The notes under the pieces were generated by a model. That model saw nothing but the letters and a program-made list of their open reading frames with translations. It was not told the origin of the DNA and did not search any database. 64,000 nucleotides of DNA from JAWLEP01 sp964553045 (GTDB taxonomy: Bacteria > Fermentibacterota > Fermentibacteria > Fermentibacterales > JCC-6): assembly GCA_964553045.1 (NCBI GenBank), contig CAZKJG010000012.1, positions 35,033 through 99,032 of the forward strand, read 5' to 3'. The position numbers were made by a program, and so were the translations under genes. This document shows, in pieces, positions 16,232 to 24,321 of the stretch. Numbering within the stretch: the stretch's first letter is position 1; the number at the start of each line of letters is the position of its first letter.

Positions 16232-17485
16232 TCAATCCTGGTTCTCCTCGACCTCCCATTCCTCGGTCTGCATCTCATCTTCGGCGTCGGCGGCCACCCG
16301 GCTGGGGCCGGTGAGCAGCCTCCACAGCCGCAGCCTGGACAGCAGGGACAGCAGCGCTCCGTAGAAGCAGAGGTACTTGCAGAAGAAGCGGCCCAGGAAG
16401 ATGGCCAGGAGTATGGTGATCCCGGCCAGCCATAGGCTGCCCACCAGAAAGCCCGTGAAGATGGTGTGGAACGGGTCCACCGCGCAGAATACAGCGGGCC
16501 AGATTCCGGCGGAGAGCACGCCGGATGCCTCGGCGCTCAGGAAGGCGACCAGCCCGACCAGCACGACGTACTTCAGATAGTGCAGGGCCTTGTCCAGCGC
16601 GGCCGGCAGCCTGGGCTTACCGGGAACGTGAATGCGGCCCAGCAGGTCCTGCAGCGCCCCCATGGGGCAGACCCATCCGCAGAAGACACGGCCCCAGAAC
16701 AGCGAGAAGACGACGGGCAGAAGCAGGATCGCAAGTCCCATCCATCCCAGGAACGCCAGCCCTCCCGGAAGGAAGGCGTACTGGAAGGTGCCCAGGGGGC
16801 AGTAGCAGCCCTGGACCACGAATCCCAGCACTATGAGGCTGATTGCGTGCATGAGCATGTGGGCCCTGTTGCGCTCGCGGCTGCACTTGGCTCCCCGGCA
16901 GGCGTAGTGGCGTGACACGATCGTGGACAGAGGCAGGAGGACCGCCAGAGCGATCAGAACTATCAGCTCGCGCCTCTTGCCGCCGGTGGGGTTGGCGCAG
17001 CTCACTCCCGGCCCGGAGCCAAACCAGTGCGGACACAGCGGCTGCGAGTCGGGGCAGGCGGCGGCAGCCGTCAGGTTGAGCGGGCAGGTGTTGGGACTGC
17101 CGGCGAAGACCGCCTCCGGAGGCCTGGGCAATCCCACGAAGAGTCGATGGGGTTGCGGAGGACTTCCATTGCCGCGGCCGGTATGCGTGCTTCCCCGGTC
17201 GTCGGGTTCCTCCTCGGGATGCGGGTCCGCCGGCTGCTCGTCGTCGGGCGGGGGTGGGTCGGCTGTATGGGCCGAGTCGGGTGCCGCATCCTCGACCACG
17301 GCCGAGTCCTCCGCCGCGGGCTGGGGGCCCGGATTGTCGCACAGGCCGTCCCCGTCCGCGTCCACATACAGCGCACAGGCCGGCTCTGATTCCGGGCACC
17401 CCGTCTCGGGAGTCCTCCCCAGGGGGCACTGGGCCGATACGGCTGCTGCAATGACAAGAAGGGCCAGTAGCGGCAGGGTCTTCAT
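16232..17485 (-). CDS. NapH/NosR-like 4Fe-4S membrane protein with Asp-rich exported head
   Basis: The ATG at 17485 has GGGAG eight bases upstream. The 417-residue product has a signal peptide, then an exported region with CPLG...YVDADGDGLCDNPG (Ca-binding-like DxDGDGxCD) and a low-complexity Pro/Asp/Glu linker. From about residue 175 come six or so transmembrane helices with the NapH/NosR motifs: FCGWVCPMGALQ, CYCPLG and FCKYLCFYGAL (Pro replaced by Phe). In this family such Cys pairs bind 4Fe-4S clusters and pass electrons across or along the membrane. It probably belongs with the exported ferredoxins 4 kb away. Confidence 0.75.
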   Translation of the reverse strand: MKTLPLLALLVIAAAVSAQCPLGRTPETGCPESEPACALYVDADGDGLCDNPGPQPAAEDSAVVEDAAPDSAHTADPPPPDDEQPADPHPEEEPDDRGSTHTGRGNGSPPQPHRLFVGLPRPPEAVFAGSPNTCPLNLTAAAACPDSQPLCPHWFGSGPGVSCANPTGGKRRELIVLIALAVLLPLSTIVSRHYACRGAKCSRERNRAHMLMHAISLIVLGFVVQGCYCPLGTFQYAFLPGGLAFLGWMGLAILLLPVVFSLFWGRVFCGWVCPMGALQDLLGRIHVPGKPRLPAALDKALHYLKYVVLVGLVAFLSAEASGVLSAGIWPAVFCAVDPFHTIFTGFLVGSLWLAGITILLAIFLGRFFCKYLCFYGALLSLLSRLRLWRLLTGPSRVAADAEDEMQTEEWEVEENQD

Positions 17486-17509
17486 CAAGGCTCCCTGTGT
17501 CTTGGAAGA

Positions 17510-17531
17510 GGGGCGGCCAGACGGCCGCCCC
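17510..17531 (-). terminator. Rho-independent terminator-like hairpin after the TGA-interrupted gene
   Basis: GGGGCGGCC/GGCCGCCCC, nine pairs with a four-base loop, is followed on the minus strand by TCTTCC. It lies between the stop of the upstream gene at 17552 and the ribosome site of the NapH-like gene. Confidence 0.6.
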
Positions 17532-17551
17532 TTCCGGCGCCGGCTGGCCCT

Positions 17552-18169
17552 CTATTGGATGAGGATCGTCTTGATCCTCCCGAATGTCGTCTGATCGAAA
17601 CTCAGTGTCCCGGACAGGAGCATATGCGGAATGTTCCCCTCCAGGTAGCCCGATCCGCTGCCGTACGCTCCGTTCACAGCCCGGTTCTCGCCTGTGAACC
17701 AGTGGTAGACGTACACAGAGCCGGTACCGCCTGGCCATTCGAACTCCAATATGAGGTTATCCTCGCCGTTGTACCAGTAGGGCTCTTCGAGGTTGACGTA
17801 GAACCACTCGTCTCCGGCCGGGGCTTCCACGGTGTAGTTGCCGGCATCAAGTACCGTGGTCTTGGTTCCGGGGATGTAATTGTCATCGAAGTTCTCACTC
17901 AGCGTGTCGGTCTCGCACAGACCCATGCTTATGGTCAGCTGCTGGAAGTTCGCCTGCGGCTGGCTGTCGGGGAACCTCTTCATGGCGATGGATTCGATCT
18001 CCATCGCTCCATCCATCTCATCGGACAGGACTACCACCTGGTAGTCTAGGTCCAGGGCTCAATCGCCGCAGAAGGGTAGGCTGTTCTGGAAATCCGCGGT
18101 GCCGATCACCACGTCGGCGGCAGCTGCCATGGAAGCCAGAAGGCCCAGCACCATAACCGTGCGCAACAT
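17552..18169 (-). CDS. Exported protein with in-frame TGA; possible CxxU selenoprotein
   Basis: A well-placed start (ATG at 18169 after AGGAAGGGGATAATCG) and a signal peptide (VMVLGLLASMAAAA) lead to mature sequence IGTADFQNSLPFCGD, then TGA at 18059-18061, then the same frame continues for 168 codons (ALDLDYQVVVLSDE...) to a normal stop. The distal part resembles beta-sandwich exported proteins (GNYTVEAPAGDEWFYV; ending FGRIKTILIQ), so the frame is a real unit. The TGA follows CGD, giving CxxU if read as selenocysteine, and a hairpin fitting the bacterial SECIS model follows. Alternatives are TGG-to-TGA mutation, a sequencing error, or a truncated 36-residue product. TGA is the ordinary stop elsewhere. 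Confidence 0.6.
18023..18053 (-). promoter_or_regulatory. SECIS-like hairpin just after the in-frame TGA
   Basis: Starting five bases after the TGA, outer stem GGAC/GTCC encloses a seven-pair apical stem GACTACC/GGTAGTC with loop AGGT. The loop starts 19-20 bases after TGA and has G at its second position, as bacterial SECIS elements require (fdhF of E. coli has its loop GG at nearly the same distance). It is also coding sequence, so a chance hairpin is possible. Confidence 0.5.
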
Positions 18170-18224
18170 CGATTATCCCCTTCCTGAAAGGGACGTGAGC
18201 ATTGCCTCTCAAATCTCCACCACG

Positions 18225-18253
18225 ATTATAGGAAAATCGTTTTCCCCTGCACA
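18225..18253 (-). promoter_or_regulatory. Promoter with palindromic operator for the TGA-interrupted gene
   Basis: A perfect -10 (TATAAT, minus strand, at 18225-18230) lies 56 bases before the start; the -35 is weak (TGTGCA, 17-base spacer). The spacer contains the perfect inverted repeat GGAAAA-CGA-TTTTCC (18231-18245), positioned where a bound repressor would block RNA polymerase. The regulator is unknown. Confidence 0.55.
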
Positions 18254-18339
18254 GTTCCCGAGTCGCCGGGGGCCCCGCCGGTCTTGACATCCCCGGGTCA
18301 ATGACGATATTCCCGACCCTGAATGAACGCTTCATGCGC

Positions 18340-18417
18340 GGACCGGTAGTTCAATCTGGTTAGAGCACCGGCCTGTCACGCCGGAAGCTGCGGGTTCGAG
18401 TCCCGTCCGGTCCGCCA
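18340..18417 (+). tRNA. tRNA-Asp (anticodon GTC)
   Basis: Acceptor GGACCGG pairs with CCGGTCC, discriminator G, encoded CCA; anticodon stem-loop CCGGC-CTGTCAC-GCCGG gives GTC; T-arm GCGGGTTCGAGTCCCGT. All arms close normally. Confidence 0.97.
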
Positions 18418-18435
18418 TCCTTTCAGGCTCTGAAG

Positions 18436-18459
18436 GCCCCCATTCCGCGGGGCTTTTTT
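18436..18459 (+). terminator. Rho-independent terminator of tRNA-Asp
   Basis: GCCCC/GGGGC stem with loop CATTCCGC followed by six T residues, 19 bases after the tRNA CCA end. Confidence 0.85.
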
Positions 18460-18574
18460 GTTGTCTCCCCGGAGTAGCCTGTTACATTCCGTTACCTTTC
18501 GTTTGTTGTCCGTTCATCCCGGCTCTCCAGCTTAACCCTGGATGCGGGAGGAAACGAACGGGAGGAGGAAGGGA

Positions 18575-19450
18575 ATGAACAGGACGGCGATAGTCACGAC
18601 CGCAGCCATTCTGGCACTGGCCTCGTGCGCTGCGGGCCCCGAGCTCTCGGACAGCGAGCACATAGAGAATCTGATCGCCGGGAGCGCATTCTCGGAGATG
18701 GATCCCCTGACCTCCAGAGGGGGGGAGGGAGAGAGGAGCCTGGAGGCACCGGAAGGCTGGTTCCGTCAGAAGACGGCGGAGAGCGAACCGGAGCTGACGC
18801 TGTGGAACGACCCCGCGGCCGGTGTCTGCACCCTCACGGTTCAGCGGACGCTGGAGGGTGTTCTGAACATCGATGTGGTTCATGACGGCCAATGGGAGCC
18901 CGGCCAGAAGACCATCGACGACATACGCACCAGGCACATCATCGTTGAGAGAACGGGCGAGGAAGCCGACCCCCACGGCGGATGGACCCTCCGGGCGATA
19001 TCCGTGGGGGAACACTGCCTCTCGCAGGAGGCCGCCGCCGACCAGGAGGTATTCGTATCCGCCTTTCGGATCTACGTGGAAGGGGAACTTGCCTGGCAGG
19101 CCGACGACCCCTGGGCCTTCTACGACGTCGAGGGGGGACTTCCTCAGGTGGAGGAGAGCGACCTGCTCAGGGTGGAGGCGGAGTTCCTCCACGAGAACCC
19201 GCTCTACGATCCTCCCCTGCTGGCCTTCGTTCACGGCCCCTGCCCCGTATGGCCCAGGCATCCCCTAAACGACGAGGGGCTGTACGGAGACCGGAACGCC
19301 GGTGACGGCACATACAGCTACGAGTGGTACGCCGAGGACGTTCGTGACAGGAGCTTCGTGGCCGTGGACGTTTTGGACGCGGAGACCATGAACGACCAGA
19401 CCGAGGACGACTACGACTCCTCGGCCTGGGGCATTCGTCTCGCAAAGTAG
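18575..19450 (+). CDS. Lipoprotein of unknown function
   Basis: The ATG at 18575 follows GGAGGAGGAAGGGA; an upstream in-frame ATG at 18542 has no site and would bury the signal. The 291-residue product has a lipoprotein signal (ALASC). The mature part is acidic, beta-rich and without enzyme motifs; near the C-terminus it has GLYGDRNAGDGTYSYEW, which resembles choice-of-anchor domains in which D-x-N-x-G-D-G binds calcium (DxGDGxYxxxW). No family recognised otherwise. Thirteen bases separate it from the Spy-like gene, so the pair is likely co-transcribed and may serve envelope stress. Confidence 0.6.
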   Translation: MNRTAIVTTAAILALASCAAGPELSDSEHIENLIAGSAFSEMDPLTSRGGEGERSLEAPEGWFRQKTAESEPELTLWNDPAAGVCTLTVQRTLEGVLNIDVVHDGQWEPGQKTIDDIRTRHIIVERTGEEADPHGGWTLRAISVGEHCLSQEAAADQEVFVSAFRIYVEGELAWQADDPWAFYDVEGGLPQVEESDLLRVEAEFLHENPLYDPPLLAFVHGPCPVWPRHPLNDEGLYGDRNAGDGTYSYEWYAEDVRDRSFVAVDVLDAETMNDQTEDDYDSSAWGIRLAK

Positions 19451-19463
19451 GAAGGTGATGAGA

Positions 19464-19994
19464 ATGAAGAGGACATTTGAGACCAAGACGACAGCGGCGA
19501 TAGTGGCGGTCCTGATACTGGCCGCTGGCGCGGCTGCCCAGCCGATGATGGGCGGCATGGGGGGCGAGCCCAGGGGCGGCAGGCCGCAGCTGTCTCAGGG
19601 TCCCCCGGAGATGGCGCAGCTGGGGAGCTTTCTTCGCCTGCTGGGGGCCCTGGACCTTACCGAGGAGCAGCGGGAGGACATCAGAAGCGTCTTCGAGGGC
19701 GCCCGGGATGCCATACGAGCGGAGCTGGAGAGCACGCAGAGCGAAGACGGCCGCGGCCGCATACTCGAGCTCTTCGCCTCGCAGGACCTTACCGAGGCCG
19801 ACCTTCTGGAGGTAATGCGCGAGCGTGACGAGGTGCGGGACCGGATTCGGGAGATTGTGGCCGGAGCCCTGGTGGACATCCATGACATTCTGACAGCCGA
19901 GCAGCTGCGCAGATTGGCCGAGATCGTGGAGGAGGGGCCGCACGGCGAAGGCCGGCACGGAGGCCCCGGAGGCGGCATGAGAGACTTCCGCTGA
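19464..19994 (+). CDS. Spy/CpxP-like periplasmic LTxxQ-family protein
   Basis: Start at the ATG at 19464, eight bases after GGAAGG; an ATG at 19458 is too close to that site. The 176-residue product has a signal peptide ending AAGAAAQ, a Gly/Met/Pro-rich head (MMGGMGG), and then long helices with LDLTEEQREDIRSVF and ILTAEQLRRL, the paired LTxxQ motifs of the Spy/CpxP family. Members bind unfolded proteins or metals in the periplasm as stress chaperones. The tail HGEGRHGGPGG is His/Gly-rich. A very strong terminator follows. Confidence 0.7.
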   Translation: MKRTFETKTTAAIVAVLILAAGAAAQPMMGGMGGEPRGGRPQLSQGPPEMAQLGSFLRLLGALDLTEEQREDIRSVFEGARDAIRAELESTQSEDGRGRILELFASQDLTEADLLEVMRERDEVRDRIREIVAGALVDIHDILTAEQLRRLAEIVEEGPHGEGRHGGPGGGMRDFR

Positions 19995-20010
19995 TCGGGC
20001 CTTTCTCTTC

Positions 20011-20044
20011 GGGCGGCCGTCCCCTCGGGGGTGGCCGCCTTTTC
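20011..20044 (+). terminator. Strong Rho-independent terminator
   Basis: GGGCGGCCG...CGGCC-type stem: GGCGGCC/GGCCGCC extended by GTCCCC/GGGGGT around a two-base loop, then TTTT. It follows the Spy-like gene by 16 bases. Confidence 0.85.
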
Positions 20045-20075
20045 ATTATTCGGGGCCGGACCTATATCAGAGAGC

Positions 20076-20318
20076 ATGACCGTGGAGTTCCTTTCCTCGA
20101 TTGAGGAGGCCAGAAAGCTGGCCTCTGCCCGCGCAGACAGGGCGGGCAGCCCCTTCTGCATCGTCAGTGGAAGGAAGAACGGGGTGCTCGTGTACAGGGT
20201 TCTGGCCGTGGAAGGCTTCGGCCTTCCTCCGGGAGGCGCGATGGAAGAGGTGGTCGAGCCCGAACGGGAGCGCGAGGAGAGGGAGCCGCCGGAGAAGCTG
20301 AGTTCCAACGGTTTCTGA
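20076..20318 (+). CDS. Small uncharacterised cytoplasmic protein (80 aa)
   Basis: From the ATG at 20076 (AGAG upstream, 5'-TATATCAGAGAGC) the product has no signal or membrane segment. A compact beta-alpha-beta part (IVSGRKNGVLVYRVLAVEGFG) is followed by a highly charged tail (EPEREREEREPPE). Codon use matches neighbours, so it is probably real, but no family is recognised. It converges on the FetB-like gene with 36 bases between. Confidence 0.5.
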   Translation: MTVEFLSSIEEARKLASARADRAGSPFCIVSGRKNGVLVYRVLAVEGFGLPPGGAMEEVVEPEREREEREPPEKLSSNGF

Positions 20319-20354
20319 GCCCCGAACGCGGCGCGGACGGGCGACCGCCCCGGC

Positions 20355-21164
20355 CTATCCCCTGCCGCTGCGGATCCTGTCGGATACCAGCTGGTGCCGG
20401 GAGTTGTAGAGGGCCCTGTAGCTGAGCAGGGCGATGAACATGCTCCCCATGGCGGTGCCGGCGGCTATCATGAACATGATCACTATCTGGAGCTTCACCG
20501 CCCGCAGGGGATCGGCTCCGGCCAGTATCTGACCCGTCATCATCCCGGGCAGGGAAACGATGCCCACGACCATCATGGAGTTGATTATGGGTATCATTCC
20601 CCTGCGAACGGCCGAAGACACCGGCCCCCGGGCCGATTCCCAGGCGCTTGCCCCCAGGGCCAGCTCCATCTCCACAACGTCGCGCCGAAGTGAGAAGCTC
20701 TCCAGCAGGTGGTCCAGGCACAGGGAGATGCCGTTCATGGCGTTGCCCAGCACCATCCCCAGCAGCGGTATGAAGTAGGAGGGTGCGTACCAGGGATCTA
20801 CGCCTATGATCAGCCGCGTGGCGGTAACCGTGATGACCAGGCCGGTGAGGGCCAGGGAGACGAAGGCCCGCCTGGCGCTGCCCCTGTAGCCCCTGTCGGG
20901 GCGGCGAATCGCCGCATTGGTGGCGGTGGCTATCATCAGCAGGAACACCGGCCCCAGGGCCAGCAGGGAATCCAGCTCGAACACCCACTTGAGAACGTAT
21001 CCCACCAGACCCAGCTGAACGATGGTCCGCAGGGAGGCCAGGGCCAGCCGCTTCTCCATTCGCAGCTTCAGCGCCAGGCTCACCGCGCCCGAAATGAGTA
21101 TCAGGGCAGCGGCGATGGCCAGCTGCCACCAGGCCAGGTCCACCGGCTGGACGGGGCTAGCCAT
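20355..21164 (-). CDS. FetB-like ABC transporter permease (UPF0014)
   Basis: A 269-residue membrane protein with about six to seven helices. It carries the family pattern TRLIIGVDPWYAPSYFIPLLGMVLGN and MVVGIVSLPGMMTGQILAG. In E. coli FetAB exports iron and raises oxidative-stress resistance; plant relatives (STAR2) move other compounds. It starts inside the last codons of the ATPase gene (8-base overlap), so the two form one transporter. Confidence 0.85.
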   Translation of the reverse strand: MASPVQPVDLAWWQLAIAAALILISGAVSLALKLRMEKRLALASLRTIVQLGLVGYVLKWVFELDSLLALGPVFLLMIATATNAAIRRPDRGYRGSARRAFVSLALTGLVITVTATRLIIGVDPWYAPSYFIPLLGMVLGNAMNGISLCLDHLLESFSLRRDVVEMELALGASAWESARGPVSSAVRRGMIPIINSMMVVGIVSLPGMMTGQILAGADPLRAVKLQIVIMFMIAAGTAMGSMFIALLSYRALYNSRHQLVSDRIRSGRG

Positions 21165-21849
21165 TGCCGGCCACTTCGGTAAGGTAGGGCTGCAGGGCCA
21201 CGCTGCGGTCGCAGACCCTGTCGGCCTGCGCCCTGTCGTGGGTGACCAGCAGGGCGGACATGCCCCTGTTGCGCGCCTCGGTTACGAATACGTCCTCCAC
21301 GGAGCGCACGGACTCGGGGTCAAGGGCGCTGGTGGGCTCGTCGAGGAGCAGCACCTCCGGTTGAAGGAGCAGGGCCCGAACCAGGCATACCCGCTGCTGT
21401 TGCCCCACGCTGAGGGTACGGGCGGCCTGGGACATTCGGGACCGCGATACGCCGAACACGCCCAGCAGCTCCAACGCCCTCTCTCGCGGAAATGCCGATT
21501 CCCCGGAGCTATCGTACTGGAACGGCCGGGCCAGGTTCACCTCGACGGTTTCGTCCAGCAGCACCGGGGTCTGCTGTATGAGGACCACTTTGCGGCGGTA
21601 GGAGGGCCAGTCGCCGCCGGGCGCGGCTTTGCCCCGCAGCGCCACGCGCCCGGCCATCGGATCGATCAGGCCCGCCACGGTCCGCAGCAGCGTGGTCTTG
21701 CCGCAGCCGGAGGGGCCTGGCAGGGCGGTGAACTCGCCCTCCCGGACGCAGAGGTCCAGACCCTCGATGAGGGGCTCGGAGTCCGTGGCCACCGAGAGGG
21801 ATTGGAGTTCCAGAAGGCGCCGGCCGGCGCCCGCCGAGCCCTCCGACAT
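21157..21849 (-). CDS. FetA-like ABC transporter ATPase
   Basis: The ATG at 21849 overlaps the stop of the alanine-racemase gene (ATGA). The 230-residue product has Walker A GPSGCGKTT, Q-loop VVLIQQTP, Walker B VLLLDEPTSALD and the H-switch Thr-His-Asp. The signature motif is LSVGQQQR instead of LSGGQ. It should power the FetB-like permease. The place of this exporter directly behind a racemase and an amidohydrolase may mean that it exports a D-amino acid or peptide-derived compound rather than iron; that is inference. Confidence 0.8.
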   Translation of the reverse strand: MSEGSAGAGRRLLELQSLSVATDSEPLIEGLDLCVREGEFTALPGPSGCGKTTLLRTVAGLIDPMAGRVALRGKAAPGGDWPSYRRKVVLIQQTPVLLDETVEVNLARPFQYDSSGESAFPRERALELLGVFGVSRSRMSQAARTLSVGQQQRVCLVRALLLQPEVLLLDEPTSALDPESVRSVEDVFVTEARNRGMSALLVTHDRAQADRVCDRSVALQPYLTEVAGNG

Positions 21850-23021
21850 CAGTCCACCACCACCCTGGGTATGCAGGCGGGCAGGCGGGTCAGCACCTCG
21901 TAGTTGGGGTTGCGGGTCATGTCGCTGAAGGAGCTGACCGATATGTGCGACCGTTTCTGCCGGCCTATGAGCACCACCTCGTCCCCCTTGCGCACCTTGC
22001 CGTTCATGTCGGTTACGTCCACCAGCAGGGCGTTCATGTTCACGAGGCCCGCCACGTTCGCCCTCCTTCCGTGGACCAGCACGTAGCCCAGGTTGCTCAT
22101 CGAGCGGGCGAAGCCGTGGTAGTAGCCTACCGGTACCGACGCCAGGACCCGTTCCCTGGTGGCCTGACAGGACGTTCCGTAGCCTATGAACTCCCCGGCC
22201 CCCACCTTCTTCAGCGACATTACGCTGCTGCTCCACCGCATCACTCGCCGCAGCGGGCTTGCCCGCCGCTGACTCGGTGTCTGGCAGCAGTTCCGGATGT
22301 AGTGCATCTTGGTCTGCTCACTGGGCCAGAACCCGTACATGGCTATACCGGTTCGGACCATGTCCATCACCGTCTCCGGGTAGGTCAGGGCCGCCGCGGA
22401 GCAGGCCGTATGCCTCAGCCCTGGATCCAGCCCCGCGGCCCGAACCGCCTCCAGAGCAACATCATAGCGCCTCTTCTGATCCTGAATGCGGAGGTAGTTG
22501 TTGACGCTCTCCGCACCGGCGTAGTGCGTGCATACCCCTGACAGCTCCAGAAGACCGGTGCTCTCCGCCATTATCTCCAGAGCCCGCCGCAGGTCCCCTC
22601 CGCCAAGGCCGGTGCGGTTCAGGCCGGTCTCCACCTCCAGGTGAACCAGGCCGGGCTTGCCCACCTTCTTGGCAGCGTTCCGGGCCGCCTCCAGACGGTG
22701 GATGTCGAATACGTAGAAGGAGACACCGTGCTCCACCGCCCAGGGAATCGCCTCTCCCTCTACGTGGCCCATGATCATCACGTGCGTGGAGTCGCGCCGC
22801 CTGCTGGCAACCGCCCTGACCGCCTCGGACGCGCTGTACACGGAGAAGTGCCCGAGGCCGCACTCCTCGGCCATGGGGAGGAAGGACTCTATGCCATGGC
22901 CGTAGGCGTTGCCCTTGATGACGCAGCTCAGCACCGGATGGGGGCCCACCTGCCTTCTCATGAAGCGGAAGTTCCTCTTGAGCGCCCGGCGACTTAGCTC
23001 GATGACCGAGGTGTCGAACAT
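21849..23021 (-). CDS. alr: Alanine racemase
   Basis: The 390-residue PLP enzyme converts L- and D-alanine for peptidoglycan. The PLP lysine is in CVIKGNAYGHG, and the second base Tyr in FIGYGTSCQA; VNMNALLVDVT and the His-bearing THYAGAES are also family features. The insert HYIRNCCQTPSQRRAS after YGFWPSEQT is longer than usual. It lies three bases downstream of the M20 gene and overlaps the ABC ATPase gene, all minus strand. A related D-/L-amino-acid racemase specificity cannot be excluded. Confidence 0.85.
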   Translation of the reverse strand: MFDTSVIELSRRALKRNFRFMRRQVGPHPVLSCVIKGNAYGHGIESFLPMAEECGLGHFSVYSASEAVRAVASRRRDSTHVMIMGHVEGEAIPWAVEHGVSFYVFDIHRLEAARNAAKKVGKPGLVHLEVETGLNRTGLGGGDLRRALEIMAESTGLLELSGVCTHYAGAESVNNYLRIQDQKRRYDVALEAVRAAGLDPGLRHTACSAAALTYPETVMDMVRTGIAMYGFWPSEQTKMHYIRNCCQTPSQRRASPLRRVMRWSSSVMSLKKVGAGEFIGYGTSCQATRERVLASVPVGYYHGFARSMSNLGYVLVHGRRANVAGLVNMNALLVDVTDMNGKVRKGDEVVLIGRQKRSHISVSSFSDMTRNPNYEVLTRLPACIPRVVVD

Positions 23022-23024
23022 AGC

Positions 23025-24170
23025 CTAGCCGCCCGACGCGGAGCGTCGCAGGAGCTCCTCGCCCAGCCCGGCTCCGGCGGGTATGAGGCCGTCGGGGAAA
23101 TCGTAGCCGCTGCTGTGCAGGGGAGGATGGTCCGGGCCGGCCCCCAGGCCGAACAGGGCTCCTCCGAAGCGGCCGGTAAAGTGGCCGAAGTCCTCCGACC
23201 AGGGAAACGGCGACGGAGGCTCTACAACTTCCATCCCCAGGCTCGCGGCCGTTTTCCGCACCTGCAGGGCCGCCCTGGGTTTGTTGATGGTTACCGGAAA
23301 CTCCTGCTTCCATGAGATCCGGACGTCCAGGTCCGCCGGGCGGGCCACCGACTCGGCCAGTCTGGCGGCCGCCTCGACCAGCCGTTCCATCACCTCTTCT
23401 GAGTATGTGCGAAGGGTGGCCATCACCACAGCTTCCCCCGGCGTGGTTCCGAAGGCCTCGGTTCCCAGCCGGGCGTGGATGACTGTAGCCTTTGAGGGTT
23501 CATCCAGCGCGGCCGCTGTCTGGGGGAGGGCCGAGATTCCCGAAATCAGGCCCGCCACCGCCTGGGCGGGCCCGCGGGCAAGGTGGGGCTCCGCCGCATG
23601 GGCCGACTCGCCCAACAGCTCCACCGACATCCCCCGCGAGGCGGAGGCGAAGCAGCCCTCTCTGACTATCACCGCCCTGCTGGGAAAGCCGGGAAGGTTG
23701 TGCAGGGCAAAAGCCCTGTCCGGCCGCAGCGGACCGAAGGCCCCGTCATCGAGAACGAGGGCGGCGCCCTCGCCTGTCTCCTCGGCGGGCTGGAAGAGCA
23801 GGACCGCCTCACCCCGCTGCGGCGGGGCGGCCGCCAGCCTCTCGGCAACACCGCACAGTATTGCCATGTGGCCGTCGTGGCCGCACTTGTGGGCCACTCC
23901 AGGTGTCCGGGAAACGTATTCGGCGTCTATGGTGTCCGGAATGGGCAGGGCGTCCATGTCGGCGCGCAGAAGAACTCTCGGCCCCGGGTCGGAGCCGGTG
24001 AACGATACGGCGAGGCCGTGGCCCCCGAGGTTCGTGACAAGACGTCCGCCCTCCAGGGCGCCAAGAAACCGGACCAGCTCCGCCGCCGTGGACTCCTCGC
24101 GATGGGAGAGCTCGGCGATGGAGTGCAGCCGGTGTCGAAGCCTTGCAAGACGGTCCACAGCCACCTCCAT
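23025..24170 (-). CDS. M20D-family amidohydrolase/metallopeptidase
   Basis: The 381-residue product from the ATG at 24170 fits the family start; the frame is open up to a TTG at 24254 (about 28 more residues) with no better site. Zn ligands are in RADMDALPI, HKCGHDGHMA and PAEETGEGA, and GxxxHAAEPH marks the dimerisation-domain His. Relatives cleave N-acyl or N-acetyl amino acids, hippurate or D-Ala/LL-DAP amides. As first gene of an operon with alr and FetAB, it may release amino acids from peptidoglycan-type amides. Confidence 0.8.
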   Translation of the reverse strand: MEVAVDRLARLRHRLHSIAELSHREESTAAELVRFLGALEGGRLVTNLGGHGLAVSFTGSDPGPRVLLRADMDALPIPDTIDAEYVSRTPGVAHKCGHDGHMAILCGVAERLAAAPPQRGEAVLLFQPAEETGEGAALVLDDGAFGPLRPDRAFALHNLPGFPSRAVIVREGCFASASRGMSVELLGESAHAAEPHLARGPAQAVAGLISGISALPQTAAALDEPSKATVIHARLGTEAFGTTPGEAVVMATLRTYSEEVMERLVEAAARLAESVARPADLDVRISWKQEFPVTINKPRAALQVRKTAASLGMEVVEPPSPFPWSEDFGHFTGRFGGALFGLGAGPDHPPLHSSGYDFPDGLIPAGAGLGEELLRRSASGG

Positions 24171-24273
24171 CTCGGCGTGAAGCGGTAGGAGCCGACGGCT
24201 GGCCTCACCGCCTTCGGGTGAGGAGAAGCTAGGGGAAAAGGGCCGAGGCCTCAACCCCCACGCCGGGAGAAGG

Positions 24274-24305
24274 AAAAGGCCCCGGGACTCGAAAGCCCCG
24301 GGGCC
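24274..24305 (-). terminator. Rho-independent terminator of the C25 protease gene
   Basis: On the minus strand GGCCCCGGG pairs with CCCGGGGCC (loop CTTTCGAGT region) and is followed by TTTT, 17 bases after the protease stop. Confidence 0.85.
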
Positions 24306-24321
24306 GGTCCGTCCCGGCCGT

